In this document: positions 44,913-57,530 of the stretch, one piece after another
Position numbering within the stretch: the stretch's first letter is position 1
Layout of the letters: each line of letters opens with the position of its first letter
Origin: Taudactylus pleione
Lineage: Eukaryota; Chordata; Amphibia; Anura; Myobatrachidae
Length of the DNA stretch: 64,000 nt
NCBI GenBank assembly: GCA_031769625.1
Contig: JAUIMM010000736.1
Coordinates: 1,569,001 to 1,633,000 of the forward strand
Direction: 5' to 3'
Program-made: the position numbers and the translations under genes
The notes under the pieces: model-generated
What the model saw: the letters and a program-made list of their open reading frames with translations, nothing else
Database searches by the model: none
What the model was told of the DNA's origin: nothing

Positions 44913-45255
44913 TAAGTTAGAAACAGGCACACATGAAAGTCTATCAAAAGCAGATTCACAACTGAGGCTGAAGAAAGAATACTGCAGCTAATGTCCTTCA
45001 ATTTACTTTTCCTTTTAATTATACAAATTGGTATCCTTCTGTCCCCTAGCCTGTATTTGATGGCACAGCATATTGCACTATCCTGGTCTTGATGGTAATA
45101 TTTTCTTACATTGGGCCAATAGTTAATTTTTCAATCTTTTAGTAAATATTGTACAAATTGGGGGTAATTTTTTTAGAAATTTGATATACATGAAAAATGC
45201 ATGAAATATTTTATGAAGACACGAAAAAAGTTGTGTAAAAACATATACAGTACTG
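44913..45255. other. intergenic, no feature recognised
   Basis: AT-rich spacer with no gene or repeat end. Confidence 0.4.
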
Positions 45256-45394
45256 TAGGGCCTGACTCAGCAAGGAACGCAACTGCGAATGCAATAGCGA
45301 TTACAATTGAAAAAATATTTATACAACACCTTAGTGCATCCAGGTAAAGCAGCCTCTAGTGGACACATGTGGGTACCTTAAACCCCTAAAACAA
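45256..45394. repeat. left end of a GGGCCTGACTCA MITE, interrupted
   Basis: GGGCCTGACTCAGCAAGGAA at 45259 matches the lone left end at 6811. Its interior phrase GCAATAGCGATTAC recurs at 45677, after the foldback, so the foldback seems to have inserted into this MITE. Confidence 0.5.
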
Positions 45395-45678
45395 GCTTGT
45401 GACAAAATACAAAATGTGTGTGACTACTAGGTGGCACTATAACCACAGAATAAAGGAAATCTTAGCTACACTGTTCCACAAGGGACCAGGAAAGAAGTGA
45501 CAGGCAATTTCCAATATGTGGAGAGAAAGTACAAAGTATTTTGTACTTTCTCTCCACATTGGAAATTGCCTGTCACACTGTTCCACGAGGGACCAGGAAA
45601 GAAGTAACGAAGTTTTCCTTTATTCTGTGGTTATAGCGCCACCTAGTAGTCACACCCATTTTGTATTTTGTCACAAGC
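45395..45678. repeat. foldback element with a nested palindrome
   Basis: Outer arms: GCTTGTGACAAAATACAAAA at 45395 and its complement ending at 45678, extending about 65 bases through AACCACAGAATAAAGGAAA. Inner palindrome at 45497-45576: GACAGGCAATTTCCAATATG and complement around a TACTTTGTAC-like centre. The inner unit is bracketed by direct copies of CTGTTCCAC(A/G)AGGGACCAGG then AAAGAAGT. Confidence 0.85.
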
Positions 45679-46379
45679 AATAGCGATTACGTACGCAGTC
45701 TCACTGCGAAGATATGCTTATCCATTGCGATCGCTATGCCATCGCAGCAATACATAAGGACGCCCACCTTACCTTATACAAATCCGTTTAGCAAGACTGT
45801 GAAACCATCGGAAATATTGAGTACCATCGCAGCCTCACGTACACTTGCACAAGCTCTGACCTTATTCAGAAATTGCTATTTGTGTATTTCGTTATAAGTT
45901 TGGTGACATATTTGTGACACCTTTGCTGCTCCGGAGTGCAGCGATATTGGTTTAGATAGTTTTTTAAAAAAATAAATAAATATATGATTCACTTTAATAT
46001 ATAGAGATTTTGTATACAATATAAAGTTTCATATATGAGCAAGGTGCCTCAGCCTAGTGATTGTCAACATAAACATAGCCTATTCCTACATATACTTTCA
46101 GATTCAATTATCAAATATATAGAATGCAATAATAGTCAATCTCCTTCTCAGGGATAGGACTGTCCAATAGGTAAATATGTCCACCGGTAAAGGGATGATC
46201 CTATTAGCATATGAATTACATGTGTAAAGCTTGGAGCCATCAGATGTTCACGGTGTGCAGGTATGATTCAGTACAAAGAAATACAAAGATGGAGTATAAA
46301 CTTCAAAGTGATGGCAACACTTTTAGTATCCGGCAAGTTGAGGCTGTAGGTCACTTGGTGGGTGATGGCAAACAGCAAC
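45679..46379. other. intergenic with MITE remnants
   Basis: CpG-containing GCGATCGC-like steps to about 45850 continue the interrupted MITE. The remainder, to 46379, has no assignable feature. Confidence 0.4.
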
Positions 46380-46382
46380 TAA

Positions 46383-46678
46383 TGGTGCATACACACGGTC
46401 AGATTTTCCTTCAGATTTGAAAAATAACGATTTTAAAAATCATTCAATCGTTCATATCTGAAAGAAAATCTGACATGTGTCCCTACAACGATGAACGATG
46501 CGTGTTCCCGTTTGCCAGATAACGATATCGGACATCTGATGTGTTTGCAGTCAGGTTTGGACAATTCCATTCATTTTAATACAGTCAAAAATCGTTCAAT
46601 CGTTCAAATCGTTGGTAAAATCATTCAAATCGTTGGTAAAATCGGTCATCTGACATTTCTGACAGTGTGTATGCACCA
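46383..46678. mobile_element. PIF/Harbinger-like MITE, TGGTGCATACACAC ends
   Basis: TGGTGCATACACAC pairs with GTGTGTATGCACCA, flanked by TAA (46380-46382 and 46679-46681). ATCGTTCA/TGAACGAT-type motifs recur inside, with two tandem copies of TCATTCAAATCGTTGGTAAA-like sequence near 46590-46640. Confidence 0.85.
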
Positions 46679-46681
46679 TAA

Positions 46682-47551
46682 CGTGTTTCACTGTATAGAC
46701 TGACAGCTTTTTCAAAGGTTGAAGTTATGTGTCCAGGGAGGCCTTTATATACCCCTCTTAATCCCATTGCTAATTTACACCTGGTTACAATTAACCTTCT
46801 TATTTACTAACATATCAATAAAAACAATATAACAACAATCTTGAGGCAGACCTATTGCAATAATTAACTTAATTCATTATTTAAAAATATGTTTAATAGA
46901 TGGTACAATCATTAATCTTATTGTTATTACCTTCCACTTTCGTTGGTGGCTCAGGTCCCGATCATGTGATGTATACAAAGCATCACATGACCTGGTGATC
47001 ATGTCCGTCTAAAGGAATGCATCTCTTAGTTGTCATGGAAATCGCTTCCCTGCTATTGGAGTTAACGTGAGTTCTGGGTCATGTGACGACGTCCCGTGTC
47101 ACATGTCCTGTACTGTTCATTGCTTAATGCAGTATCTTTCTCCACTACCCATCCATGTGACTTAGCCTTTGTGACCATTTTCTTGGGCCAATCAGCTTCC
47201 CGAATTGTCCTAGTGATCATGGGAAATTTAGTCTTGCAGAGGATCTCATAATGAGCTTTTTAGATACATTATCATAGCGCTTGTGTAGGGTTTTAAAGAC
47301 TAGTTTACATGTAAGCTCTTAACATATTCGAGACAATGTATATTAGGGTACTATTTATTAGATATTTCTATATAATATCTATTTAAAAGTTGTATCTAAA
47401 GAGATTAATTATACCTGGTGCAATATGTCATTAAGTATAACCTCAATACAATCATCTGCCCAAAATTCATAAATCCTTCACATCCCCCTGGGCGTCCTAT
47501 TATTTTGTGTATCAATTCACTTTCTTCCAATTTATCATTTTATGTTGATTC
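46682..47551. other. intergenic, small palindromes only
   Basis: Around 46965-47110 there are several ATCATGTGA/TCACATGA palindromic words. No ORF, RNA gene or transposon end is convincing. Confidence 0.4.
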
Positions 47552-49605
47552 TTTTTTTTAAACATATTTTATTGTAAGACTGCAGTGAACAATACAACAT
47601 ACAATACAACATATTGGTCAAAAAGTAACAAGACGACAATAGGACTACAGTAGTAAGGTATAATCCATGAAGGACCTAAAGCCTAGTAGAAGCATCTAGT
47701 ATTGCAGGACCTAAACTGGGGTCTACCTGAGGACAAGGTTACTTCATTATACCAAGATGTAAGTTGGACTGCAGCGCGGAGCATGTCTTTGACCTGGGGC
47801 GTTAATGTGTGAATATACGGGAGCCAAATGTCAAAGAATTTCTCTGCACCTTTGACTTTATTAAGGGATAGTTCTAACCAATCCATATTAAATAGATACG
47901 CAATTCTAGGCTATAAGAGATTGAGTGTTAAAGTGTCAGCAAAAATCCATTAGGATAATATGGTTTTCTTTGCAGCTGCTTCAATGTTTGCTAGTAGTAG
48001 ACGGGAACCTCTAGGGGGACAGGATGACCCAGATGATGGTATAATATCCCATATGGCCCACGCAGGTGTTAGGTCGAAACTAATTCCCAACGTGGTGGAT
48101 ATATATGTGTGTACTAGGGACCAGAACCTCTGCACCTCCGCACAGTGCCACATACAATGTATTAGATCCGCATCAGGTTGTCTACACTTAAAGCAATTTG
48201 AGTCTGTAGAAGCGCCTGTAATGAATATTAGTTTGGGGGTGAAATAGGCACGATGCAGTAATTTATATTGCATTTCAGCGTAGGATGCCGAGATTAATTG
48301 TTTGTTAAGTCTAACAAAAGATTTGAGAATGGTGGATAAGGGTATGTTAGGGAATGTAGAATGCCATTTGGCAACTCCAACTGTCTCCACCTCCAAATTT
48401 ATTTCTCGGCGTACATAAGTATATAACATGGAAGTGGAAAATGAAATAGAAGGGCACCTCGACAGCACATCAACCAAACCGCTTTTCCCAGATATAATGG
48501 GAATTCTAGAGAGTAACGTAGTGATATAGCTGCGTACTTGGAGGTAAACGAATAATGGGATTTGAAGACAGGGGAATCTTTCCTGTATTTGGTTGTGAGA
48601 GTAAATAGTCATGGTGGATAGATCTAGTAATTGATATATGTAACAAAGTCCTTGTGCACTCCAGATCCTAAATATCTGTGTTAAAAAACCAGCATCAAAC
48701 CCCGGGTTATGACCAATGGGGAGGAACAAGGAGACGTTAGGAGGAACTTTCATTTGAACTCTAGCTCGTCGCCATGCCATGTATGTAGTATGAAGTAGTA
48801 GATTTTGTATTACATGAGGTGGGAAAGACGAGGGATGTGTGTGTAATAGACTAACTAATGGGGCCTCAGCGTTAAAAGATTGTTCCTCAAGAGTGTCAGC
48901 AAATCCATTTGTTTTAGGTCAGACTCCAAAGGAAGCAGATAAAGCATCTGGAAAAAATATAAAATCCTGGGAAAGGATATAATTTTAATTAACTGACATC
49001 TACCGAGATATGAGAGTGGGAAGTGTTTCCATTTTTTAAATCTAAAAGTGTGCGTTGTATTACAGCAGGGAAATTGACTGAGTATAGGGTTGAGGGATGT
49101 GCCGGAATGTTAAGGCCCAAATATGTCAAAGTTGTCCTGACCCATTTAAATGGAAAAGAAAGAGTCCTTCCAATTTTTAATGGCATCTGAGTGTAATGCC
49201 AAGGCCTCCGTTTTGTTATAATTTATCAGAAAGCCAGAGATTATATGGAAATCCTTCAAGATATGAAGAAGTTTAGGTATGGCCGAATGTGGGTTCTTAA
49301 AATATAGCAATAAGTCATCTGCGTATGCAGAGACTTTCAAGGTGTCATTTCCAATATTTACTCCCTGCCACTGTTGACATAACAAAAAGGTGCGGATAAG
49401 AGGGTCTATAGCCAGGTTAAATACGGTGCCCCTATGTAGACTAAGGGATGGAGTATTCAGGCTATTTATTGTTAGGAATGCTATAGGGGTGTGGTACAAT
49501 GTCTTGAAAAATGTGATGAATTCAGGACCAAAATTTTGTAACTGGAAAATACGCAAAAGGTGAAACCACGACACCCTATCAAAGGCCTTGTCAGCATCAG
49601 GCTGG
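47552..49605 (-). mobile_element. L1-like LINE, 5'-truncated
   Basis: On the minus strand the element ends in AATAAAATATGTTT followed by an A-run (complement of 47551-47575). Its 5' limit is at about 49605, inside RT motif A (DKAFDRVSWFH). Truncation at the 5' end is usual for LINEs because reverse transcription starts at the 3' end. It abuts DIRS copy D, which has the same orientation. Confidence 0.85.
47683..49605 (-). pseudogene. L1-like ORF2 (reverse transcriptase to C-terminus), decayed
   Basis: ORF2 of L1 encodes endonuclease and reverse transcriptase for target-primed insertion. Here RT begins at motif A (about 49600). The 49574-49146 frame includes KVSAYADDLLLYF (catalytic YADD, near 49330) and a shortened block, LHRGTVFNLAIDPL, where RQGCPLSP is expected. 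A second frame, 48780-47950, carries the C-terminal half, with LLHRAYFTPKLIF and the cysteine motif CFKCRQPDADLIHCMWHC. A stop then separates a final piece, MDWLELSLNKVKGAEKFFD (47886-47683). The endonuclease and ORF1 are absent. Confidence 0.85.
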
Positions 49606-51268
49606 TAGATGGCCTTCCGCCCATGTCAGAATGCGTGACACCTGTCATTGCCACCTGACTTCGAATTCCTCCTTGACGGTTTAGATAAGCCACTGTCGTG
49701 GCATTGTCTGACTGTACTTGCAGGGGTTTTCCGTGAAGCAACAGCCTGGCTTGCTACAGAGCCCTGAAGACTGCCCGCAGTTCCAATATATTCATTGGAA
49801 GTGCAGATTCCTTTGCTGTCCACCTTCCCTGAAAGGAGTGTGGACCCGTCACTGCGCCCCAGCCCCGAAGACTGGCATCCGTCTTCGAGATCCAAAAGAG
49901 ATGCTCCATGGAGAAGTGAGCCATCTGTAGCCACCAGGTAAGCGACAGGTGTACCTACGGAGCACCATCATTTGAGTCCATATATGATGGGGAAATCCGT
50001 CCCACTTGGAGAGGATCAATAGCTGCAGAGGCCGGGAATGAAACTGGGCATACTCCACCATGTCAAATGTCGACACCATGGATCCCAGTAACTGCATTGC
50101 TGAGTGAACTGATACTCTGCGATTGTGAAGGCATCTGCATACACGCGTCTGCAAAGTGGAGATCTTTTCTACGGTCAGAAAAATCCTTTGCTGTTGTGAA
50201 TCCAGTAGCAAGAGGTCGTCCAGGTATGGTAACAGGCGGATCCCCACGGATGTGCCTGCCATTACCGCCATGACCTTTGTAAACACCCGAGGTGCAGTTG
50301 CAAGGCCAAACGGCAGAGCCTGAAACTGGAAATGTTGTTGTGACACAGCGAGCCTGAGAAAACATTGGCGAGCTGAAACAATCGGTATATGCAGGTATGC
50401 ATTCTGAATATCCAGGGATACCATAAAATCCCCAGGTTCCATAGCCAGTATAACTGAGCGTAGGGTCTCCATTCTGAACCTGGGTACCCTGAGGAATTTG
50501 TTCAGGGACCCGAGATTGAGAATAGGATGGTAAAGAACAGTTTGGCTTCTGGACTAGAAAAAGGCTGGAATAATACCCTGTTCCTCTTTGGGACATCGGA
50601 ACCGGTACAATGACTCCTGCCTGTAGCATGGATTGTACCACCTGTTGAATAGCCAAAGCCTTGTCCGCGTTTTTCGGAAGCCCTGTGCAAAAGAATTGAT
50701 GGGGAGGCCTTCTGCAGAAGGAGAGGGCGTACGCCAGAGAGACCACTTTCTTCACCCAGGAATCCATGGTAGTTTGACACCAGTACTGGGCGGACTGAAG
50801 TCGGTCTCCCACCCTGTGGTCCAGTAGGAGGAAGCCCGTCCCGTCAAGCGGAGTGTTTATCATCAGGTTTGGCAGACGGACGTCTGGTACTCCAGGGCTG
50901 CTTCTTAGGCCTGGCAGATTTCTTGCCAGTGGGTGGCCTGGGAAAGGACCGCATTCTAGCCTTTCCTGGGGCCCAATAGGTCCGAAAGGACGGAGTCCGA
51001 ACCCCGAAGAAGCTGGAGCAGAAGGCAGACAAGCCGACTTAGCTGCTGCCAAGGTATTCACAATCTTGTCCAAATCAGGGCCAAACAAGACTTTACCATC
51101 ATAAGGCAAACATTCCAACCCATTCTTGGATTCTGCATTAGCTCTCCAGGAACAGAGCCACAGAGAACGGTGAGCCGCAATGGCCACCGAGGAAACCCTG
51201 GCATTTAGTAGTCCAATATCCAACGCTGCCTCATTTATATAGGTAGCCGAATCTTGGAGATTTCCCAC
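49606..51268 (-). pseudogene. DIRS copy D ORF1 end, reverse transcriptase and RNase H start
   Basis: The 401-codon frame (51268-50063) starts with the ORF1 tail (NLQDSATYINEAALDIGLL) and runs into RT. RT motif A reads VSLDIQNAYLHIPI in a second frame (50472-49849), followed by FQFQALPFGLATAPRVFTK and LLPYLDDLLLLDS (YLDD near 50220). Directly after YLDD, about 25-30 residues present in copies A and C are missing, joining to QQQRIFLTVEKIS. Further on is SVHSAMQLLGSMVSTFDMVE and then an RNase H block, VQSDNATTVAYLNRQGG (about 49715-49665). Two overlapping long frames and several breaks mark it as dead. Confidence 0.85.
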
Positions 51269-52255
51269 CAGATTCAGCTGTTCCCTGGTAGCATTAGAGG
51301 CTAAGGATGTTTCAAGGCTATTATCCTAACATTCCATGGCCCGAGCCACCCAGCAAATGGCCATAGCTGGTCTGCACGCAGCCACCAAAAGGGAATGAAC
51401 AGATTTAAGGCATACCTCTACCTTCCTATCTGTAACATCCTTCAGGGACGACCTGGAAGGCATAGGAAGCGTTGCGATTCTTACCAAGTGTGTGACATGG
51501 GAATCCACCAACAGTGGAGTCTCCCATTTGGAAAAATAATTCTATGCGGTTGATACCGATTTCCAGGTGTTTTCCAAGTTACCTCCAAGTGATTCACCAA
51601 TTGGTCACACAATGGGAATGTAGCCTCAGTCACCTTTTCTTCCATGAAATATGCATGCCTGGATTTAGGAGTAGAAGGCTCATCCTCCTCAATGATCAGG
51701 GCTGCTTTTACAGCTTGTATTAGCCCTGGAATATATATATTAGCCTTGACCCCCCACATCCAGAGGCGGTAGCTCAGAGTCAGACTCATCCAGAAGCAGT
51801 CCATCATCAGATGACACATCATTGTCATCCCATACAGTAGATTGCGACCATAGCAAGACCCTTTTAGCTGGTCTGCTGACGTATCTCAGTCGCACCCTGC
51901 AATATAGCAGGAACTGTATTAACCCACTGAGAGGGAACACCTGTTTTGGTGTAGGAGGTTGCAGCAGGTTTTGCGCTGGCAAGAGGTGCTGTTGAAAACT
52001 GAACTGTGGACACATAGGAGGGCCTGCTAAACGCCCTGCAATGGTTGTTAGTCCTTTTGCAAAGCACTCTCATGGTGGCTCCTGCTGAATGGCCGAAGCC
52101 TCAGAAGGACCCGGGGCAGTGTAACACTGGAAACATAATTCCTCAGCTGCTATGTCCCCTGCCCCTAACACTGCAGTACATTTTTTACAGAGCAGTATTA
52201 TAGGGGTTAATTTAGTCATATCACTCTCACTGCCACACATAGTAAAGAAAATCAC
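51269..52255 (-). pseudogene. DIRS copy D ORF1 (Gag-like), N-terminal part
   Basis: The first frame starts at 52255 and includes CKKC then CFQC with 14 residues between (CX2C-X14-CX2C, 52189-52124), matching copy A. Later frames hold an acidic Ser/Asp-rich tract, NIYIPGLIQAVKAALIIEED (like YIPGLIRAVRTALVIEDD in copy A) and VDSHVTHLVRIATLPMPS. Multiple frame changes break it. Confidence 0.75.
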
Positions 52256-52300
52256 TTAATCAGAGACTGAGTCTCAGCTGCGACTTGTGCCACACCTGCA

Positions 52301-52741
52301 CCACACCCATGCTTATGGCCTTTTCAGAATAGGTACAGGGATAGCAACAAAAGAATTTTAGTTTTTAGCAAAGAAAAAAATAACTCAGCTCTCAAGCCTT
52401 TATAGAAGTTTTTGGTGAGAGACAGGAAAGGTTTCGGAAGGAGGGAGACTGTAGAGTTCATTACTGTCACCTGGGTGAGAAGAACAGTTAAGTCGGAATA
52501 CTTCCTAGATCTCCTGTAGTCACCACCGAGACTATTTCTCCAGCCTTCCTGGAGACGAATGCATTGTATTTTGCCCTAAAGGAGACCAATCAGAGGTATA
52601 GAAATTATTTTTCTCCAATCTCTTCTAGGTATACAATCCACCTGTATCCTTTTGATTAATCCTGGGCCTGAAATTCCTTTAATGTTGAGACTACATGATG
52701 GACATGCTCAAGATGGAATCCTTGAGATCACTCATCAGTAG
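52301..52741. other. intergenic or DIRS leader remnant
   Basis: Non-coding; part may be the leader of DIRS copy D, but no termini are clear. Confidence 0.35.
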
Positions 52742-52924
52742 TACAGGTTGAGTCTCCCATATCCAAATATTCCGAAATACGGATTGTTTTTAATTTTTAG
52801 CATGACTGAGATAGTGAAACCCTTTGTGTGCATTGAGCAAACTGTTTAAGGCACAAAATTATTAAAAAATATATAGTAAAGCATCCCTGAATCGGTACAG
52901 TTCTCCGAACTTCCTGAATTCGCT

Positions 52925-53240
52925 ACCGGCTTATCCACCATCTCCCTAAAGCTCACAATGCTCCTGATGCCTCCCCGCCTGATACTATCATGAGGATGCA
53001 TTACTTCCATGTGAAAGAACGCTTGCTCAGAATATCTCGGGACGCTGACTCTTCTTCAGTAGCGCTGGGCGACCTGCAGCTATTTGGTGACCTCTCCCCG
53101 GCCACGTTAAATAAGACGTTCGGCCTTACGTCAAGCCCAAATCCTGTACCGTTGGGGTTTCCCCGATGAAACTTATTGTCACCCATGCCGGTTCCACAAA
53201 AGTGATTGGCTCCGTGGATGAAGACATGAAATCACTAGAC
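52925..53240 (+). pseudogene. L1-like ORF1 C-terminal fragment
   Basis: Frames here read RLIHHLPKAHNAPDA, then MRMHYFHVKERLLRISRDAD, then LQLFGDLSPATL and RWGFPDE. This is the RNA-binding C-terminal part of L1 ORF1 protein (HYF.VKE...SPATL...RWGFP), which coats the LINE RNA. The N-terminal coiled coil is lost by truncation. Stops and a frame shift follow within the last 30 residues. Confidence 0.7.
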
Positions 53241-53935
53241 CTTTGGCAGTTCCCATGTTACCAAATCTGCTGAGCCCATTCCTACGATTAGATCGGAGTG
53301 GTCTTTGGTGGGCAATAATGGCTGACTGCCTTGCTGTTTGGGTTGCCTCTTTTCATCCTGGATTATTGTTTGAAAGTTTGTGGTGTGTCCACTTTAACGT
53401 CCGACAGAACTTACCTTGTGGACTTCTAGATCTTGCAGTTCCTGTTGCATCTTACACAAGTTATGAAGATTTGGATCACCGTAACTATATTCTTGTTCTC
53501 GATATTTGAAATGCTGTTTTTCCTTTTTATATCCATTATTTACACTATATTGGTGATGTGATTTTCTGTAAAAGGCATAATTTCAGGTTTTTTTCTGTCG
53601 TATGTCACTAGGGTTATATCTGGTGTTTGTGTGTTATTTAATACTATTTTAGTGTTATTTTGTTCCCAGGTGGCGGGAATCATGTCACTACCCCCACTGT
53701 TCTGCCATTTTGTACCGTGGCCCCTATGACTCCCGTTGTGGAGTTATTTATGTTTTGCTTTTTTCTTATTTTAGCTTTTCCCTCAATTTATCCCTATTCC
53801 TCATCATGTTTACAGGCTATGTGATGATTATTTTTTCTGTATTTCTTAATGTCAGTTTTGATCAACCCAATATAGGCAGGTTGCCTTTATCTAACCACCG
53901 CATTTCTTCAGATTTGTTTCAATGGTGAATTTTAT
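53241..53935 (+). other. L1-like inter-ORF region
   Basis: T-rich non-coding segment between the ORF1 remnant and ORF2. No other gene is supported. Confidence 0.5.
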
Positions 53936-56900
53936 GTCTATTAATGCTAAAGGTTTGAATTTCCCTCAGAAACGAAGTTGCCCTGCGCTACATCCGAACC
54001 CATAAAATAGATGTTATAGCGATCCAAGAAACTCACTTTGCTAAAGACGCTGCCCCCCGCTTTTTCCGGCCCTCATTATCCATCTGCTTATTTCGCTAAT
54101 GGTCCTGGTAAAAAAAAAAAAAAAAAGGAGGAGCAGCTATTCTTTTCCACCGCCACTGTAATTTTATTTTAAAATCCCAAGTAACTGACGCTTTGGGTAG
54201 ATATCTTATTTTGACTGGGGAATTGGAGGGAAATGCTGTTACATTAGCTTCTGTATTGGCCCAAATACTGGTCAATTGACCTTTATTAGAAAGTTTTTTA
54301 GGGTTACCCAAAGGGTATGTTCCGGCCAGGTTATTCTTCTTGGTGATTTTAATTTAGTTCTGGACCCTCGGCTAGATAAATCTAATAATGCAGCTGATGG
54401 TGTTTCTGCTGGTCTTACTGGTGCTTCGAAGGTCTTTGGTCAGATGGTTCTGGAGTATGGTCTGTGTGATGTGTGGTGGGCAATACATCCTATAACTCGT
54501 GACTACACTTTTTTTTCTCAGTCTCTTCCCTTCAATAGACCGTGGAGATTTAATAATTTGCTTCTATCCACAGAGGAAGCGAAACAAGCCATCCAATCTA
54601 CTCTTCTGGACTATCTCCAACATAGTAAACCCACGGACACCTCACCCTTTAACTTCTGGTGTGCCCTTAAGGCAGTCCTTAGAGGTTTGTCAATTCAAGT
54701 AGCCTCTAGAATTAGATGCAAAGAAGCTCAATCGCAAAATGACTTGGAAGTTAGACTTCACGCTCTAGAGGACCAACATAAATCTGACCCCTCCAATTCT
54801 TCACTTTTTCAAGAAATATTAAAAGTTAGAGAAGAGCTGGAAGTTTACACTTTGAGAAAAATACAAATTTAATATTGATAGGCTAAAACAAAGATTTTAT
54901 GTAGATGTTCATAGGGCATCCCACCTTCTAGCACGGAAGTTGAGGGGGAAAGTGGCTCGTGCTTCAGTTCGATCCTTATATAATTGTCCTGGAGTTAAAT
55001 TGACCAATCCCTTGGACATCTCTAATGACTTTCCAGAATACTATTCCTTTATAATTTAAAAGATGATGTAAATACTACTCAACCCACCTCTGAGACTATC
55101 TCAGCGTTCCTCTCAATTCTCTCCTTGCCCACTCTGAATGTTCAATCTTTAGATTTCCTAAACACCCTGTGGATAGATGTAGAAGTGAGGGATACCATCA
55201 AATCCCTGAAACGCAATAAAGCACCTGGACCAGAGGGTTTCTCTAATAATTTTTTTATATCTTTTCAAGCAGACCTTGTCTCGTCGCTGGTGCAGGTGTT
55301 TGCAGCTGGGACCTCTTTAGGCTCTTTTCCCCCTGAAATGCTCGAGGCTCGAATTATCACCATTCTAAAACCGGGCAAAGATCCTACATACGCCCAAAAT
55401 TATAGACCCATAGCCCTGTTAAACATAGATATTAAACTATATGCCAAATTGGTAGCCAATAGATTAAAGCCGTTATTACCCAACTCGATCAACCCAGATC
55501 AGGTAGGCTTTGTACTGGGTCGACAAGCTCCGGCCAACACATGTAGAGCTCTTAGTATTATTGAACATTTTACACAAGTGAGGGACCCGCTGCTGGCACT
55601 TTCATTAAGACGCCGAGAAGGCCTTCAATAGGTTACATTGGGGTTATATGAAGGCCGTTTTCCTCAAATTCGGTTTTCTTGCACTAGATGACATTCTTGC
55701 ACTTTATAGTTCCCCAGGAGCCCATGTATTTAGCAATAGCTTTTTGTCTTCTATGTTTCCAATTAGCAATGGTACCAGATAGAGCTGCCCTTTATCTCCC
55801 TTGGTTTTTGTCTTAGCAATAGAACCTTTAGCAGAACAAATTCGTACCTCTCCGCTTCTTCATGGTCCCCTTATTAATGGGTCGCAACATGGGTTTTGTC
55901 TTTTTGCAGACGACGTTCTTTTGTTTATTACACATCCGGAAACCTCTCTCCAACATTTACAACAATTACTACATGACTATTCTGCGGCTTCTTATTATAA
56001 ATAATAAGTTCTGGCCTTTAACGTCCCACCTCAGCTCTTAATCTCTCTTAAATCACATCATAAGTATAATTGGCAACCACTCTCTCTTTGTTATCTGGGT
56101 ATCTTTCTGTCGGTTAAAGAAGAAACTCTCCTTGAATATAATTATGGCCCCCTCTTAAAGCAATTTACTGCTTTCACGAAACATTGGATGAATTACGAGG
56201 TTTCCTGGATGGGCATAATGGCGGCTGTCAAAATGTCACTCCTTCCCAAACTCCTATATTTATTTAGATCTATTCCTCGGATTGTCCCCCCCCTCATGGT
56301 TTAATAGATTTCATGCAGTGCTGAACAAATTTATCTGGAATAACAAAAGAGCCAGACATGCTAAAAAAAAATCTCATGATGTCTAGCCTACCCAAATTTA
56401 GCACTATATCAGGTTGTGTGATTGGTCCTCTGCCCTCAACCTTGGGTTAGGCTGGAGAATGATATGTTGGGGAAATTCATTCATCCATTTATTATGGATC
56501 CCATCTAGTTCTAGGTGTTTTTTTTTTTTTAAGTCTATGTCCAAGGCAACACTGGCTTCCCTTAAAGCGTGGGATGGGCTATCTGTCCTCCTAAAATCTA
56601 AACTGCCATCTGTCTGCCTCTCTATCCGAGGTCTATCATGTTTCATTCCGAACTTAGATTTGCTTCCATGGCACTCCAATGGCATCCACTACCTTCGTGA
56701 CTTGTTTATAAATAATACTTTTATCTCTCTTACCCAACTTCAAGCTAGTTTCTCCATTCCCTCCAGAGATTTGTATAAGTTTCTTCAAATCAGACATTGG
56801 ATTCAATCTTTTCCTACCCTGATAGATTCAACTGGTTCTATACCCCCCATGTTCTCTCCCGAGTATCTTCAACATCTCGCAAAGGGGGAATATCTTTTTG

Positions 56901-57530
56901 GTACTCTCTCATATTGTCGGCAGGAGAACTAGATAAGTCACCACCCATTTTGAAATGGGAACAACATTTGAATATATGCCTAGAGTCACATGTATGGTCC
57001 CAACTATTTTTTTCCTGTTTTTAAAATGTCTAGATGTATTTTGCATATTGAAATGTATATGAAACTGTTCTACCGTATTTTTTTGACCACTGACAGATTG
57101 CACAAAATATGGCCTTCGCAATCTAGATTGTGTTGGCGTGCATGTGGCCAAGTTGGAGAGCTCTTTCATGATTTTTGGCACTGCACAGTTATTTGTCCCC
57201 TTTGGGTGGAGGATTTAATCCTGAAGGTTACCGGTCTGCGGCTGACCCTGTCCCCCTCTACCGCCCTCTTGCATATATTCCAAGATGACGTACCAGTCCA
57301 CCATAGATATTTTAGAAGTCACGTTTTTATTGCCACCAGGGCAACTATTGCTCAGTTCTGGATGCAGGATAAACCCCCACCTCTTCTGTAGATTAAGTTC
57401 AAAATTAATTATAGTTTTTTGATGGAGACAATAAACTGCCCTTATTCTTCTTCTGTTAATTCCCCAATTATAAAGTTGTTTAGCTGGCATCAGTTTATTA
57501 CGGAGGGCCCTTGCCTTCCAGTAACGGGAC
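53936..57530 (+). pseudogene. L1-like ORF2 (endonuclease and reverse transcriptase), decayed
   Basis: The N-terminal APE-type endonuclease begins near MSINAKGLNFPQKR (about 53938), with VIAIQETHF (about 54013) and VILLGDFNLVLD (54333-54368), carrying the metal/catalytic Glu, Asp and Asn positions. An A-run at 54110-54126 has shifted the frame. RT is seen in 55125-55631 (NKAPGPEGFSNNF, YRPIALLNIDIKLYAK, NPDQVGFVLGRQ) and 55801-56004 (LFADDVLLF, catalytic FADD near 55906). Thumb and C-terminal parts follow in several frames, ending with CWRACGQVGELFHDFWHC (about 57129-57182), a C-X3-C-X7-H-X4-C motif typical of L1 ORF2. At least six breaks make it inactive. Confidence 0.9.

Larger units (their letters stand above)
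49606..52300 (-). mobile_element. DIRS retrotransposon copy D, 3'-truncated
   Basis: Minus-strand ORF1, RT and the start of RNase H are present. It is cut at about 49606 by the junction with the L1-like LINE, losing the rest of RNase H and the recombinase. The 5' limit near 52300 is approximate, since inverted termini were not recognised. Confidence 0.8.
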
